DNA of 62,379 nt from Mycobacterium aquaticum (GTDB lineage: Bacteria; Actinomycetota; Actinomycetes; Mycobacteriales; Mycobacteriaceae). Location of the stretch: contig NZ_MVHF01000051.1 in NCBI RefSeq assembly GCF_002086485.1, forward strand, positions 1 to 62,379, written 5' to 3'. The notes beneath the pieces were generated by a model, which did no database searches, was not told the origin of the DNA, and saw only the letters and a program-made list of their open reading frames with translations. Shown piece after piece: positions 8,150 through 17,344 of the stretch (the first letter of the stretch is position 1; each line of letters opens with the position of its first letter). Both the position numbers and the translations under genes were made by a program.

Positions 8150-9088
8150 GTGATTTCCCTACGCGCACACGCGATCTCATTGGCGGCGGTGTTCCTGGCG
8201 CTGGCCATCGGGGTCGCGCTCGGGTCCGGGCTGCTGTCCAACACGGTGCTCTCCGGTTTGCGTGACGACAAACAGCAGCTCCAGCACCAGATCGATTCGC
8301 TCACTGAAGACAAGAACGCCCTTAACCAAAAGCTCACCGCCGCAGGCGAATTCGATGCGCAACTGGCCCCGCGGATGGTGCGTGACGCGCTAAAGGACAA
8401 GTCCGTGGTGCTGTTCCGCACGCCCGACGCGGCCGACGGCGATGTCGACGCGATCGCGCGCATCATCGGGCAGGCCGGCGGCACCGTCAGCGGGGCGGTG
8501 TCGATGACGAACGAGTTCGTCGAGGCCAACTCCGCCGACAAGCTGCTCTCGGTGGTCAATTCGCCGGTCGTGCCCGCGGGCAAACAGCTCAACACGGTCG
8601 CCCTCGACCAGGGCTCGCAGGCAGGCGACCTCCTCGGTATGGCGCTGCTGATCGACAAGAACCCGACGGTTCCACCGGTCGACGACACCCAGCGCAACAC
8701 CGTGCTGACCGCGCTGCGCGATACCGGCTTCCTCAGCTACAACGGGCACGTCGGCGCCGCCAACACAGCCATCATCGTGACGGGAGGGCCGTTGGGTGAC
8801 GACGGCGGCAACCGCGGGACCACCGTCGCGCGGCTGGCCGCCGGACTGGCTCCGCACGGATCCGGTGTCGTCCTGGTCGGCCGGGACGGTTCGGCCTCGG
8901 GCACCGGCCCGGTCGCGGTGGTCAGATCTGATGCCGGTCTCACCGGCGCTGTCAGCACCGTCGACGACGCCGACACCAGCGCCGGTCAGATCACTACCGT
9001 GCTCGCCCTCGGCGAACTCGCTGGTGGCGGGCGCCCAGGTCAGTACGGCACGGGCCGCGGTGCGGCGTCGGTCACCCTGCCGCAATAG
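8150..9088 (+). CDS. mctB: MctB/SteB-type copper-transport/cell-division protein (Rv1698 family)
   Basis: The 312-residue product has an N-terminal membrane anchor (about 5-28, AISLAAVFLALAIGVALGSGLL), a coiled coil (about 30-65, DDKQQLQHQIDSLTEDKNAL) and a mixed alpha/beta periplasmic domain. Family members are known as mycobacterial copper transport protein B (Rv1698, copper resistance) and as SteB, partner of SteA in Corynebacterium division. GTG at 8150 places the anchor at the N terminus. It sits between steA and pyrG as in other mycobacteria. Confidence 0.9.
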   Translation: MISLRAHAISLAAVFLALAIGVALGSGLLSNTVLSGLRDDKQQLQHQIDSLTEDKNALNQKLTAAGEFDAQLAPRMVRDALKDKSVVLFRTPDAADGDVDAIARIIGQAGGTVSGAVSMTNEFVEANSADKLLSVVNSPVVPAGKQLNTVALDQGSQAGDLLGMALLIDKNPTVPPVDDTQRNTVLTALRDTGFLSYNGHVGAANTAIIVTGGPLGDDGGNRGTTVARLAAGLAPHGSGVVLVGRDGSASGTGPVAVVRSDAGLTGAVSTVDDADTSAGQITTVLALGELAGGGRPGQYGTGRGAASVTLPQ

Positions 9089-9095
9089 CGGCACG

Positions 9096-9146
9096 TGATT
9101 TGCTCCTCACGTCCGCGGTACCTGATTTGCTCCTCGCGTCCGCGGT
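9096..9146 (+). repeat. Two-copy 27-bp-period tandem repeat ahead of pyrG
   Basis: TGATTTGCTCCTCACGTCCG (from 9096) and TGATTTGCTCCTCGCGTCCG (from 9123) recur with a 27-bp period, and both copies continue with CGGT. They differ at one base over 24. They lie 7 bp after the mctB stop and about 100 bp before the pyrG start. Function is unknown; the site could be regulatory or a local duplication. Confidence 0.75.
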
Positions 9147-9251
9147 GCGTCTGCGACGGCTTGTCGGCGACGGTGTTAAGGTGAGATTCCGTGGGTCGGC
9201 AGGCCCCAGGCCAGTTCGGCGATCCCCTGCCCGTCGTCACGGAGGTTGTTT

Positions 9252-11018
9252 TTGCCCCCCTTACGCAAGCACCCGCAAACCGCCACCAAGCATCTTTTTG
9301 TCACTGGTGGTGTGGTGTCATCGCTCGGAAAGGGTCTGACCGCATCAAGCCTGGGTCAGCTGCTGACCGCGCGTGGACTGCAGGTGACCATGCAGAAGCT
9401 CGACCCGTATCTCAACGTCGACCCGGGCACCATGAACCCGTTCCAGCACGGCGAGGTCTTCGTCACGGAGGACGGCGCCGAAACCGACCTCGACGTCGGC
9501 CACTACGAGCGCTTCCTCGATCGCGATCTATCGGGCTCGGCCAACGTGACCACGGGCCAGGTCTATTCGACGGTCATCGCCAAGGAACGCCGCGGTGAGT
9601 ACCTCGGCGACACCGTCCAGGTGATCCCGCACATCACCGACGAGATCAAGAACCGCATCCTGGCCATGGCCGAGCCGGACGCCCGGGGGGTCCGGCCCGA
9701 CGTGGTGATCACCGAGATCGGCGGCACGGTCGGCGATATCGAATCGCAGCCGTTCCTCGAAGCGGCCCGCCAGGTCCGCCACGACGTGGGTCGCGACAAC
9801 GTGTTCTTCCTGCATGTGTCGCTGGTGCCCTACCTCGCGCCGTCCGGTGAGCTGAAGACCAAACCCACCCAGCATTCGGTGGCCGCGTTGCGCAGCATCG
9901 GTATCACTCCCGACGCCCTGATCCTGCGCTGTGACCGCGACGTGCCCGAACCGCTGAAGAACAAGATCGCGCTGATGTGCGACGTCGACGTCGACGGTGT
10001 GATCTCCACGCCCGACGCACCGTCGATCTACGACATCCCCAAGGTGCTGCACCGCGAGGAACTCGACGCCTATGTGGTGCGCAGGTTGAACCTGCCTTTC
10101 CGGGACGTCGACTGGACGGAGTGGGACGACCTGCTGCGTCGCGTCCACGATCCACAGGAGACCGTGCGGATCGCCTTGGTGGGCAAGTACATCGACCTCT
10201 CCGACGCGTACCTGTCGGTAGCCGAGGCATTGCGCGCAGGCGGCTTCAAGCATCGCGCCAAGGTGGAGATGCGGTGGGTGGCCTCCGACGACTGCGAGAC
10301 CGAGAGCGGAGCTGCGGCAGCCCTGTCGGACGTGCACGGTGTGCTCATTCCCGGTGGGTTCGGCATCCGCGGTATCGAGGGCAAGATCGGCGCCATCAGC
10401 TATGCGCGCAAGCGCGGGCTGCCGGTGTTGGGACTGTGTCTCGGGCTGCAGTGCATCGTGATCGAGGCTGCGCGGACCGTCGGTATCACCGGCGCGAACT
10501 CCGCGGAGTTCGACCCGGTCACCCCGGACCCGGTGATTTCCACGATGGCCGACCAGCAGGACGCGGTGTCCGGAGAAGCTGACCTCGGTGGCACCATGCG
10601 CCTCGGTGCCTACCCGGCGGTTCTGCAAGCGGGCTCAGTGGTCGCACAGGCCTACGGATCCACCGAGGTGTCCGAGCGGCACCGGCACCGCTACGAGGTC
10701 AACAACGCCTACCGGGATCGCATCGCCAAGAGCGGTCTGCGGTTCTCGGGCACGTCGCCCGACGGTCACCTGGTCGAGTTCGTCGAGTACGCGCCCGAGG
10801 TCCATCCTTTCCTGGTGGGCACTCAGGCGCACCCGGAGCTCAAGAGCAGGCCCACCCGACCGCACCCGCTGTTCGCGGCGTTCATCGGGGCCGCGCTTGC
10901 CTACAAGGCCGAGGAACGGCTGCCCGGTATGGACCTGCCCGAGTCGTACACCGAGGAGACCGAAGCCTCAGACGAGTCGCTCGACAGCTCCTTGGAGACA
11001 TCGGAGATCCGTGGCTGA
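9252..11018 (+). CDS. pyrG: CTP synthase
   Basis: Makes CTP from UTP, ATP and glutamine. The 588-residue product has the amidoligase domain (about 10-275, with FVTGGVVSSLGKGLTASSLG P-loop and GTVGDIES). The C-terminal class I glutamine amidotransferase has PGGFGIRG, the Cys nucleophile in LGLCLGLQC, and the His-Pro-Glu end of the triad in THPELKSRPT-like AHPELKSRP. I chose TTG at 9252 because GGAGG ends 6 nt upstream and the protein then begins MPPLRKHPQTATK, the family N terminus. TTG 9246 is less well spaced. It ends 8 bp inside the NUDIX gene. Confidence 0.95.
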   Translation: MPPLRKHPQTATKHLFVTGGVVSSLGKGLTASSLGQLLTARGLQVTMQKLDPYLNVDPGTMNPFQHGEVFVTEDGAETDLDVGHYERFLDRDLSGSANVTTGQVYSTVIAKERRGEYLGDTVQVIPHITDEIKNRILAMAEPDARGVRPDVVITEIGGTVGDIESQPFLEAARQVRHDVGRDNVFFLHVSLVPYLAPSGELKTKPTQHSVAALRSIGITPDALILRCDRDVPEPLKNKIALMCDVDVDGVISTPDAPSIYDIPKVLHREELDAYVVRRLNLPFRDVDWTEWDDLLRRVHDPQETVRIALVGKYIDLSDAYLSVAEALRAGGFKHRAKVEMRWVASDDCETESGAAAALSDVHGVLIPGGFGIRGIEGKIGAISYARKRGLPVLGLCLGLQCIVIEAARTVGITGANSAEFDPVTPDPVISTMADQQDAVSGEADLGGTMRLGAYPAVLQAGSVVAQAYGSTEVSERHRHRYEVNNAYRDRIAKSGLRFSGTSPDGHLVEFVEYAPEVHPFLVGTQAHPELKSRPTRPHPLFAAFIGAALAYKAEERLPGMDLPESYTEETEASDESLDSSLETSEIRG

Positions 11019-11631
11019 ACACGACTTCGAGACGCTCGCAAGCGAAACCGTTTACGTCGGAAATATTTTCGCCCTGCGGGCCGATGAGGTCAGCATGCCG
11101 GGCGGCGGATCTGCCCGGCGTGAGGTGGTCGAGCACTATGGTGCGGTCGCCGTTGTCGCACTCGACGACGACGGCAATGTGGTGCTGGTGTACCAATATC
11201 GGCACCCGCTGGGCCGGCGACTGTGGGAGCTGCCCGCCGGGCTGCTGGATCTCGGTGGCGAACCACCCCAGGTCACCGCGGCCCGCGAGCTCCAAGAGGA
11301 AGTCGGCCTGGTCGCCGCGAACTGGCGCGTGCTCGTCGACCTGGACTCCACGCCGGGGTTCTCCGACGAGAGCGTGCGGATCTTCCTGGCCACCGGCCTG
11401 AGCCACATCGACCGGCCCGAGGCACACGACGAAGAAGCCGACATGCGTGTGGAGCGAGTGCCGTTGGCACAGGCGGTGTCCCGGGTGTTCTCCGGTGAGA
11501 TCGTGAATTCCATTGCGGTGGCCGGGATCCTGGCCGCTCACACGATGGCGGACATGGACTCGTTGCGTACGGTCGACGCCCCGTGGACCGATCGGCCGAC
11601 GGCTTTTCGGCGGCGCAAAGGCCTGCAGTGA
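11011..11631 (+). CDS. NUDIX hydrolase (ADP-ribose pyrophosphatase type, Rv1700 family)
   Basis: The 206-residue product has the Nudix box GGEPPQVTAARELQEEVGL (about residues 86-104) with the REL-EE-G catalytic core, preceded by ELPAGLLD, the layout of ADP-ribose pyrophosphatases. Rv1700 of M. tuberculosis, in the same position, was shown to hydrolyse ADP-ribose. GTG 11011 overlaps the pyrG end by 8 bp, so translation is coupled. The stop overlaps the xerD start (GTGA). Confidence 0.93.
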   Translation: MAEHDFETLASETVYVGNIFALRADEVSMPGGGSARREVVEHYGAVAVVALDDDGNVVLVYQYRHPLGRRLWELPAGLLDLGGEPPQVTAARELQEEVGLVAANWRVLVDLDSTPGFSDESVRIFLATGLSHIDRPEAHDEEADMRVERVPLAQAVSRVFSGEIVNSIAVAGILAAHTMADMDSLRTVDAPWTDRPTAFRRRKGLQ

Positions 11632-12611
11632 CGCTGCAGTCTCCGCTCCGTGCAACCGGCCCATCAGGTGTCGCGCCGTCGGTGCTGGAGACCCAGATCC
11701 GCAGCTACCTCGACCATTTGACGGTCGAACGGGGAGTCGCTGCCAACACCCTGAGCTCCTATCGACGTGATCTGCGCCGGTACGCCGAGCATCTGCACGG
11801 GTGCGGTATCGAGGACCTGGCCAAGGTGGCCGAGTCCGACGTCAGCGACTTTCTGGTCGCGCTGCGCCGCGGTGACCCGGACGCCGGGCAGGCCGCGCTC
11901 TCGGCCGTGTCAGCAGCACGGGCAGTCGTCGCGGTCCGAGGACTGCACCGGTTCGCCGCCGCCGAAGGTCTCACCGAGCTCGATGTGGCTCGCGAGGTTC
12001 GGCCACCCACCCCCAGCCGTCGGCTGCCCAAGAGCTTGACGCTCGACGAGGTACTGGCGTTGTTGGACGCCGCAGGCGGCGAGAGCGAGGCGGACGGTCC
12101 GCTGACGCTGCGCAACCGCGCGTTGCTCGAGCTGCTGTACTCGACGGGGGCGCGCATCTCCGAGGCCGTCGGGCTCGACGTCGACGACATCGACACCCAC
12201 AACCGGTCGGTGTTGCTGCACGGCAAGGGCGGCAAGCAACGGCTCGTCCCGATCGGCCGCCCCGCCATCAGCGCCCTCGACGCCTACCTGGTGCGCGGGC
12301 GGCCCGACCTGGCCCGCCGCGGCCGCGGCATCCCGGCGATCTTTCTCAACGCCCGCGGCGGTCGGCTGTCGCGCCAGAGCGCGTGGCAGGTGCTGCAGGA
12401 CGCGGCCGAGCGTGCCGGGATCACCTCCGCGGTGTCACCGCACACGCTGCGGCACTCGTTCGCGACGCACCTGCTCGACGGCGGTGCCGACGTGCGCGTC
12501 GTCCAAGAACTCCTCGGGCACGCTTCGGTCACCACCACGCAGATCTACACCATGGTCACCGTGCACACCCTGCGCGAGGTGTGGGCCGGTGCGCATCCGC
12601 GGGCCCGTTAG
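11628..12611 (+). CDS. xerD: Tyrosine recombinase XerD
   Basis: With XerC, resolves chromosome dimers at dif. The 327-residue product has the SAM-like core-binding N-terminal domain (about 20-115, QIRSYLDHLTVERGVAANTLSSY) and the catalytic domain. The Arg of GARISEAV, the HTLRHSFATHLL box (His and Arg), the LGHASVTTT His and the Tyr of QIYT are all present, so the active site looks complete. GTG 11628 overlaps the NUDIX stop by 4 bp. Its TAG (12609-12611) overlaps the TAA of the convergent methyltransferase gene. It is the conserved left border of the inserted gene cluster. Confidence 0.94.
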   Translation: MTLQSPLRATGPSGVAPSVLETQIRSYLDHLTVERGVAANTLSSYRRDLRRYAEHLHGCGIEDLAKVAESDVSDFLVALRRGDPDAGQAALSAVSAARAVVAVRGLHRFAAAEGLTELDVAREVRPPTPSRRLPKSLTLDEVLALLDAAGGESEADGPLTLRNRALLELLYSTGARISEAVGLDVDDIDTHNRSVLLHGKGGKQRLVPIGRPAISALDAYLVRGRPDLARRGRGIPAIFLNARGGRLSRQSAWQVLQDAAERAGITSAVSPHTLRHSFATHLLDGGADVRVVQELLGHASVTTTQIYTMVTVHTLREVWAGAHPRAR

Positions 12612-13384
12612 CCGCCCAGGTATTCGGACTCCAGCATCACATCGCGCAGCAGGGTCTGGTATTCGCCGTGGGTCTTGTGTTCGACGGTGTTCCACCGCGC
12701 GCCTTGTTCAGCGCGCATGTACGCCAGATAGTCGGGTGCCCCGGGAAGTTTGACGTTGTCGGCGACCACGATTGCGCCGCCTCCTCCATTGCTCGCGTGC
12801 GCAGCGCGCAGCCAACCTCGGTCCAGCACACTGCGCAGATCGGCCAGATACGCGCTCTTGTCGTGGTCGATGAACATGAAATCGAGTGTCCCCGTGCCGA
12901 ATCCGTACTGAGCGAGCGCATCGAGGGTGCGCCCGCCGTCGCCGATGGTCCCCACCACACACGTGGTGCGGTCTGCCAGCCCGGCGTGAGCCCAGATGCT
13001 GCGCGCGATTTCGGCATTCGCCGCGGCCAGTTCGACCGAGAACACCCGCGCTGCAGGCGCCGCCCGGGCGATGCGCAGGGCACCGTAGCCGCAGTAGGTG
13101 CCGAGTTCCAACGCGAGCCGCGGCTGTGCGCGAACCACCGCAGCGTCGAGCAGCGCGCCCTTCTCGTCGCCAACGTTGATCAGGAACGATTCCTCGTAGG
13201 CGAAGCGGTCGATCGTGGCGATGACGTCGTCGGGATCGCCGCGACGGGCGTTGGCCACGACGTAGCGGGCCGCGGCGGCCTCACGGCCGTCACCGATCTG
13301 GCCGACGGTGAAGATGTTGCGCTGGTGAAATGCCATGCGCCAAAAGGACGGTCGAAGAAATGGAGCGTGGCGCTGCCAGCTCAC
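12608..13384 (-). CDS. Class I SAM-dependent O-methyltransferase (COMT/caffeoyl-CoA type)
   Basis: The 258-residue product has the SAM motif LALELGTYCGYGALRIAR (about 89-106), VFSVELAAAN (acidic ribose contact) and the metal motif FMFIDHDKSAYL with the later Asp-Asn of VVADNVKLPG, as in Mg-dependent catechol-type O-methyltransferases. GTG 13384 overlaps the stop of the FAD-oxidase gene (GTGA), so it is translationally coupled to that gene; ATG 13336 is an alternative start. M. tuberculosis also has a catechol-O-methyltransferase-like gene (Rv1703c) in the xerD-parA interval, so this may be an old resident. Alternatively it is a tailoring enzyme of the neighbouring cluster. Confidence 0.87.
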   Translation of the reverse strand: MSWQRHAPFLRPSFWRMAFHQRNIFTVGQIGDGREAAAARYVVANARRGDPDDVIATIDRFAYEESFLINVGDEKGALLDAAVVRAQPRLALELGTYCGYGALRIARAAPAARVFSVELAAANAEIARSIWAHAGLADRTTCVVGTIGDGGRTLDALAQYGFGTGTLDFMFIDHDKSAYLADLRSVLDRGWLRAAHASNGGGGAIVVADNVKLPGAPDYLAYMRAEQGARWNTVEHKTHGEYQTLLRDVMLESEYLGG

Positions 13385-14706
13385 AACCGTCCCATCCAGC
13401 TGTTGAACAGTCCTTCCGGATCGTATTTGGCACGCAGTATGTCGAGCCGCGCCATGTTCTGATCAGTGGCGAACCGGGCCGGTCGTCTACCGAGGTTCTC
13501 GTCGGCCAAGCCGACTCCGGTGGCCAGGTGTGCCATGGCCGCCATGTTGTCACGCGGCCAGTCGCGGTAGCGTTCGTCATCGGCGGGGTCCGGCCACACG
13601 GCGTAGAGCGCCATGTTGATCTCGTCCTCCAGCCCGTAGAACAACTCCTCCCGAGCCGGCGACGGGCTCCAGTTGTACAAGAGGAAGTGCGACGGGGGCG
13701 GCGGCATGGTCTCGATGATCCGGTGGATGCCCGGCAGCAGATCCTCCGCGGACGCCGAGGTCCACATGTTGTCGGCGACATAGCGGTGCCCGGTCGGGTA
13801 ATTGCTCATCACCGCGCCGTACCATCCGGCCAAATCGGTGGTGGTGTAAGGGATCTTGACGATTGCGCGGTCGACGGCCGGGCAGCTCGACAGGATGGAA
13901 AGGGCGTCTTCGGCCTGAGCTTCGGTGTCGGCGAATGCCGGGGAAGCCACCACGATGGTCGGGTGTTCGAGCCCCAGAGCAGGCAGATTGCGTGACGTGA
14001 TGATCTGTAGTTCCACCCGGTCGTCGATTTCCGGACTGATCCGGCGGGCCCAGGTGAAGACGTCGTCGAGCACTTCGACGGGGTAGATGTACAGACAGCT
14101 GCCGCAGACCGCCGGACGCGGGTGCAGCTGGAGATGAAAGGCGGTCACCACCGCGAAGAATCCGGGACCCGAACCGCGTGCGGCCCAGAACAAGTCGGAG
14201 TTCTCGTCGGCGTCGCAATACATCCGCTGGCCGTCGGCGGTGACAACGTCGATTCCGATGACGCTCTCACATGCCGGTCCGACCACTTTGCTGTTCCAGC
14301 CGTATCCGCCCTGCAGCAGATACCCGCCGAGGCAGATGCCCTCGCAGTGCCCGGCGGGAAAGAACAGGCCGAGCTTGTCGAGGTCGGCGGCCAGCTCACT
14401 GCCCACCTTTCCCGGCCCGACGACGGCGGACATGCGTTCGGCGTCGATCACGCAGTGGTCGAGACGGCTGACATCGAGCAGCGTGCCGCCGTCGCGCAGG
14501 TGGCTGGCAGCCCAGCTGTGTCCGCCCGACACGATGCTGATGGGTCCGTGGGCGCCGGTGACCGTGGCCACGACGTCGTCGACATCGTGGGCCTGGACGA
14601 TCAGGTCGGGGTAGCGGTCGGGCACCAGACCGTTCCAGACGGTGGCACGACGCGCCTCTTCATAGCCGTCAGCGCCTCGACGGAACTGTCGTGCGTCTGT
14701 TGACAT
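13381..14706 (-). CDS. Berberine-bridge-type FAD-dependent oxidase
   Basis: The 441-residue product is a PCMH-type FAD oxidoreductase with a BBE C terminus. The FAD domain shows ISIVSGGHSWAAS, whose His is the usual 8-alpha-histidyl FAD link. PAGHCEGICLGGYLLQGGYG has the Cys (GHC) that gives a second, 6-S-cysteinyl bond in bicovalent members. The end carries the BBE motif (YDPEGLFNSWMGRL). These enzymes oxidise alcohols, sugars or C-H/C-N bonds of natural products. It lies 33 bp after the P450 gene and overlaps the O-methyltransferase gene, so three leftward genes form one operon. Substrate unknown. Confidence 0.9.
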   Translation of the reverse strand: MSTDARQFRRGADGYEEARRATVWNGLVPDRYPDLIVQAHDVDDVVATVTGAHGPISIVSGGHSWAASHLRDGGTLLDVSRLDHCVIDAERMSAVVGPGKVGSELAADLDKLGLFFPAGHCEGICLGGYLLQGGYGWNSKVVGPACESVIGIDVVTADGQRMYCDADENSDLFWAARGSGPGFFAVVTAFHLQLHPRPAVCGSCLYIYPVEVLDDVFTWARRISPEIDDRVELQIITSRNLPALGLEHPTIVVASPAFADTEAQAEDALSILSSCPAVDRAIVKIPYTTTDLAGWYGAVMSNYPTGHRYVADNMWTSASAEDLLPGIHRIIETMPPPPSHFLLYNWSPSPAREELFYGLEDEINMALYAVWPDPADDERYRDWPRDNMAAMAHLATGVGLADENLGRRPARFATDQNMARLDILRAKYDPEGLFNSWMGRL

Positions 14707-14739
14707 TTCACCTCCAGTACCGGCGGCGGACGGGTGGAC

Positions 14740-16059
14740 TCAATAGCGGTCGATCACGTCGAGGGCGACCTCGCGTGCCGGGGCCACGGCGATTCCCCGC
14801 GCCACGCTGCGTGGTGCGGGGCGGGCGCGGTCGCGCGCAGGCATCCGCAGTTCCAATGTCTTCATGATGGTCGCAATCGCGATGGAAAGTTCGGAGTTCG
14901 CGAACGCCGCACCGATGCACCGGCGATAGCCACCGCCGAACGGGGCGAACTCGAACGGCGAGACCCGTGAGTCGAGGAATCGTTCGGGGCGGAACTGCTC
15001 GGGGGCGGTCCAGATATCCGGGTTGAAGTGTAGTGCGTACAAGGCGATTCCGACGACGTCGCCGGGACTGCAGTCGACGCCGCCGATGGTCAGCGGATCG
15101 ATCAGCCGCCGCAGCACGATGGGCACCGGCGGGTGCATGCGCAAGGCCTCCTTGATGACCGCACCCAGGTAGGGCAGCGCGACCATCTCGGCGGGGGTGT
15201 GAGCTTGGGCCACTTCGTCGGCGACCCGTTGCCGCAGCCTTTCGTCGCGGAAGATGTGGTAGAGCGCCCACACCATCGAGGTGGCGGTCGTCTCGTGGCC
15301 CGCGGCGAGCAGCGTCCTGAGCTGATCGTGCATGCCCTGGCCCTTGCGCCCGCGTCCGCAGTCATCGGTTGCGGACAACAACACGTCGAGCATGTCCGCA
15401 CCGGCGAGGCCACCGCGTGCCCGGCTGTCCATGTCGTCGGAGAGCAGGCGGTCGAGGTCGTCGCGCAGCCGTAGCAACCGGGCCCACGGTCCGTGGCCGC
15501 CGAGTTCGCGGCGCAGCGCGGGAACGAGCATCAGCGGCGCGGTGTTGGCCCGCATCAACGCGGTGATCGCCTCGGTGTACATGGCACGCCGGTCGGGTTC
15601 GGCGACACTGAACACCACCCGGATGGCGATGTGCAGGGTGACGGCGACGGCCAGTTGCCGCACGGCGATCGAGTCCCCGGGCCGGACGTTGCGGATCTCC
15701 TCGCATGTCGCCGAGGCGATGATGTCGCTGTACTTCTTGACCCGCTCGCCGTGGAATGCCGGCATCAACAGGCTGCGTTCCCGGTGGTGCTGTTCACCGG
15801 ACAGCAGGATCAGCGATCCTGGTCCCACCACGGGCTCGATCGGATTCGGCGTGGGCGCCTCGCATTGGGCTGCCGGCATCGTGAGGATGTCGCGGGCGGC
15901 ATCGGCAGTGCCGAAGAACTTCACCTCTCCGAGACCGGGAAAGGTCAGTACGAAGGGGCTGGGACCCGTGGCGTGCCGGTGGAAGAACCCGACCGGATCG
16001 ACCCCGGCAGCGGCCGCGCGGAGCAGTCCGGCGGGCGACTTGATCAACTGAGTCTGCAT
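14740..16059 (-). CDS. Cytochrome P450 monooxygenase
   Basis: The 439-residue product has all P450 hallmarks: the I-helix AGHETTAT, the ExxR motif EALRMHPP, the PERF-type FRPERFL and the heme loop FAPFGGGYRRCIG with the thiolate Cys at about residue 381. There is no N-terminal membrane helix, so it is a soluble class I-type enzyme needing a ferredoxin; none is encoded nearby. ATG 16059 was chosen because GGAAGG lies 9 nt upstream; the in-frame start at 16089 lacks this. It is the first gene of the leftward arm of the cluster, divergent from the ThDP-enzyme operon. Confidence 0.95.
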   Translation of the reverse strand: MQTQLIKSPAGLLRAAAAGVDPVGFFHRHATGPSPFVLTFPGLGEVKFFGTADAARDILTMPAAQCEAPTPNPIEPVVGPGSLILLSGEQHHRERSLLMPAFHGERVKKYSDIIASATCEEIRNVRPGDSIAVRQLAVAVTLHIAIRVVFSVAEPDRRAMYTEAITALMRANTAPLMLVPALRRELGGHGPWARLLRLRDDLDRLLSDDMDSRARGGLAGADMLDVLLSATDDCGRGRKGQGMHDQLRTLLAAGHETTATSMVWALYHIFRDERLRQRVADEVAQAHTPAEMVALPYLGAVIKEALRMHPPVPIVLRRLIDPLTIGGVDCSPGDVVGIALYALHFNPDIWTAPEQFRPERFLDSRVSPFEFAPFGGGYRRCIGAAFANSELSIAIATIMKTLELRMPARDRARPAPRSVARGIAVAPAREVALDVIDRY

Positions 16060-17344
16060 TGCCGCAACCTTCCGGACAGGGTTTGGCAACGATCCACATG
16101 ATTGCGAAACCGTCTCATTTGGGTCACACCTGGGTGCTCAGTGTTGAGGCGCAGGCTGGTACTCGTTGGAGGTAGCCGGAATGGATGCGAAATTGCGCGT
16201 TGGTAACCGAGTTTGCGCGTGCCGACGGCTCCTTCGGCGGAGCTCTGATCATTGGCTCGGCGGGCCTGTACAACGTCGGTCCGGAGAGCGTTTCCGCAGC
16301 TAGCGGCAGCATCTGACGGCGTTGCGCAGGAGCCGAGCGTCATGCCTGGGTGCGTTCGGCGGGCACGGTCGAAAGTTCCGCGCGCCGATGTGGGTGCGGC
16401 TGTCGTCCTGATGCCGACCGCGGCGATCGAATTCGCAGAATTCGCCGCCGGTTTCTCAAATGCAATAGACAGGGAAATTTTCATGGCGGTTAATTTGATT
16501 GGTTTTGCGGTGTTCGCGAAAATTAACGTGATAAATGGCGAATTTGCACAGGGAGGTGCGGGGCTGGATGAATGCATAATCAGGATCGACATTTCCCTCA
16601 CCTTTCCCTGTCGGATTGCCCGATCGGGCACCTGAGGTGATTTGCGAGATACAGGATGGCACACGTGTGCCGCGTCGGGCAATCGTTAAGACAGCAAATA
16701 AGAGGTGGACATGCAGCCTTGCCCCTTCGGGCGGCCGCTGGGCCTGAGATCCCACGTGTCAATAGTTCGCTCAACGGCCCGAATATGCTCAACCTCTTCC
16801 GCCGGCTCGTTGGTGGATACCCGCCCGGCGCGATCCGAAGCTAGGTCATCAATTTGAATCTGCACAGAAATCGCTGAAAAAGACCTGCGCAGATGGTGTG
16901 CCAGCGTCGGGGCCCCCGCTCCGCCTGGGCTGTGAGGGCTGCCGCGTGGAGGCGGTCGGCCCTCGTCGAAACGGTTCAGTTGCGGACTGCTGCCTGGTTG
17001 CGAGAACTTCAACGAGGCGTTCGTTGCATACGCAAATAGATACCGGTATTCAGTGGTCAGAGCGTCTGCCAGCGCACGCGTGAAGTGCGCCTTGTTTGGA
17101 TGACTCCTGCCCTGCGGAGTATTGCTACCGATAGGTAAAGAGCCAGCTCTACAGCCTGGCCCACTGATCTTGAAAGGCCCGTCTTACAACCAGGTCTTTG
17201 CACGCGAAACGATCGGAATGTCGACGCTGTGTTTTCGCTTATATATAGCCTGCATAGCGTTGTATGTTGTTGCTCTCCGCGACATCGCGAACGGGGATCG
17301 TGACTGTCGCCGTTTGTTTCACATCGCTGACCCGAGGGTGAAAT
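16060..17344. other. Long divergent intergenic region of the gene cluster, no convincing gene
   Basis: A 1285-bp spacer between the P450 start and the ThDP-enzyme start. Parts (about 16440-16640 and 17100-17300) are visibly richer in A/T than the rest of the window. Frames open here lack codon bias and homology that I recognise. A short frame from ATG 16483 (50 codons, AGGGAAA upstream) is the best of them but is not persuasive. The right end carries GCTTATATATAG (about 17236-17247) as a possible -10 region and CGAGGGTGAA as the ribosome site of the ThDP gene. Bidirectional promoters and perhaps an RNA gene are expected here. Confidence 0.5.

Noticed and set aside
11628..12611. Tyrosine recombinase considered as an island or phage integrase for the adjacent cluster
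   Set aside because: Gene order pyrG-NUDIX-xerD is the conserved mycobacterial order, so it is the chromosomal XerD.
16252..16635. Rightward open frame of 127 codons in the cluster spacer
   Set aside because: No ribosome site at its start, irregular codon use, no recognisable domain; the inner ATG 16483 is only slightly better.
16044..16682. Leftward open frame overlapping the P450 start
   Set aside because: Composition is low-complexity Arg/Ala/Thr typical of antisense frames, and it covers both AT-rich spacer and the P450 5' end.
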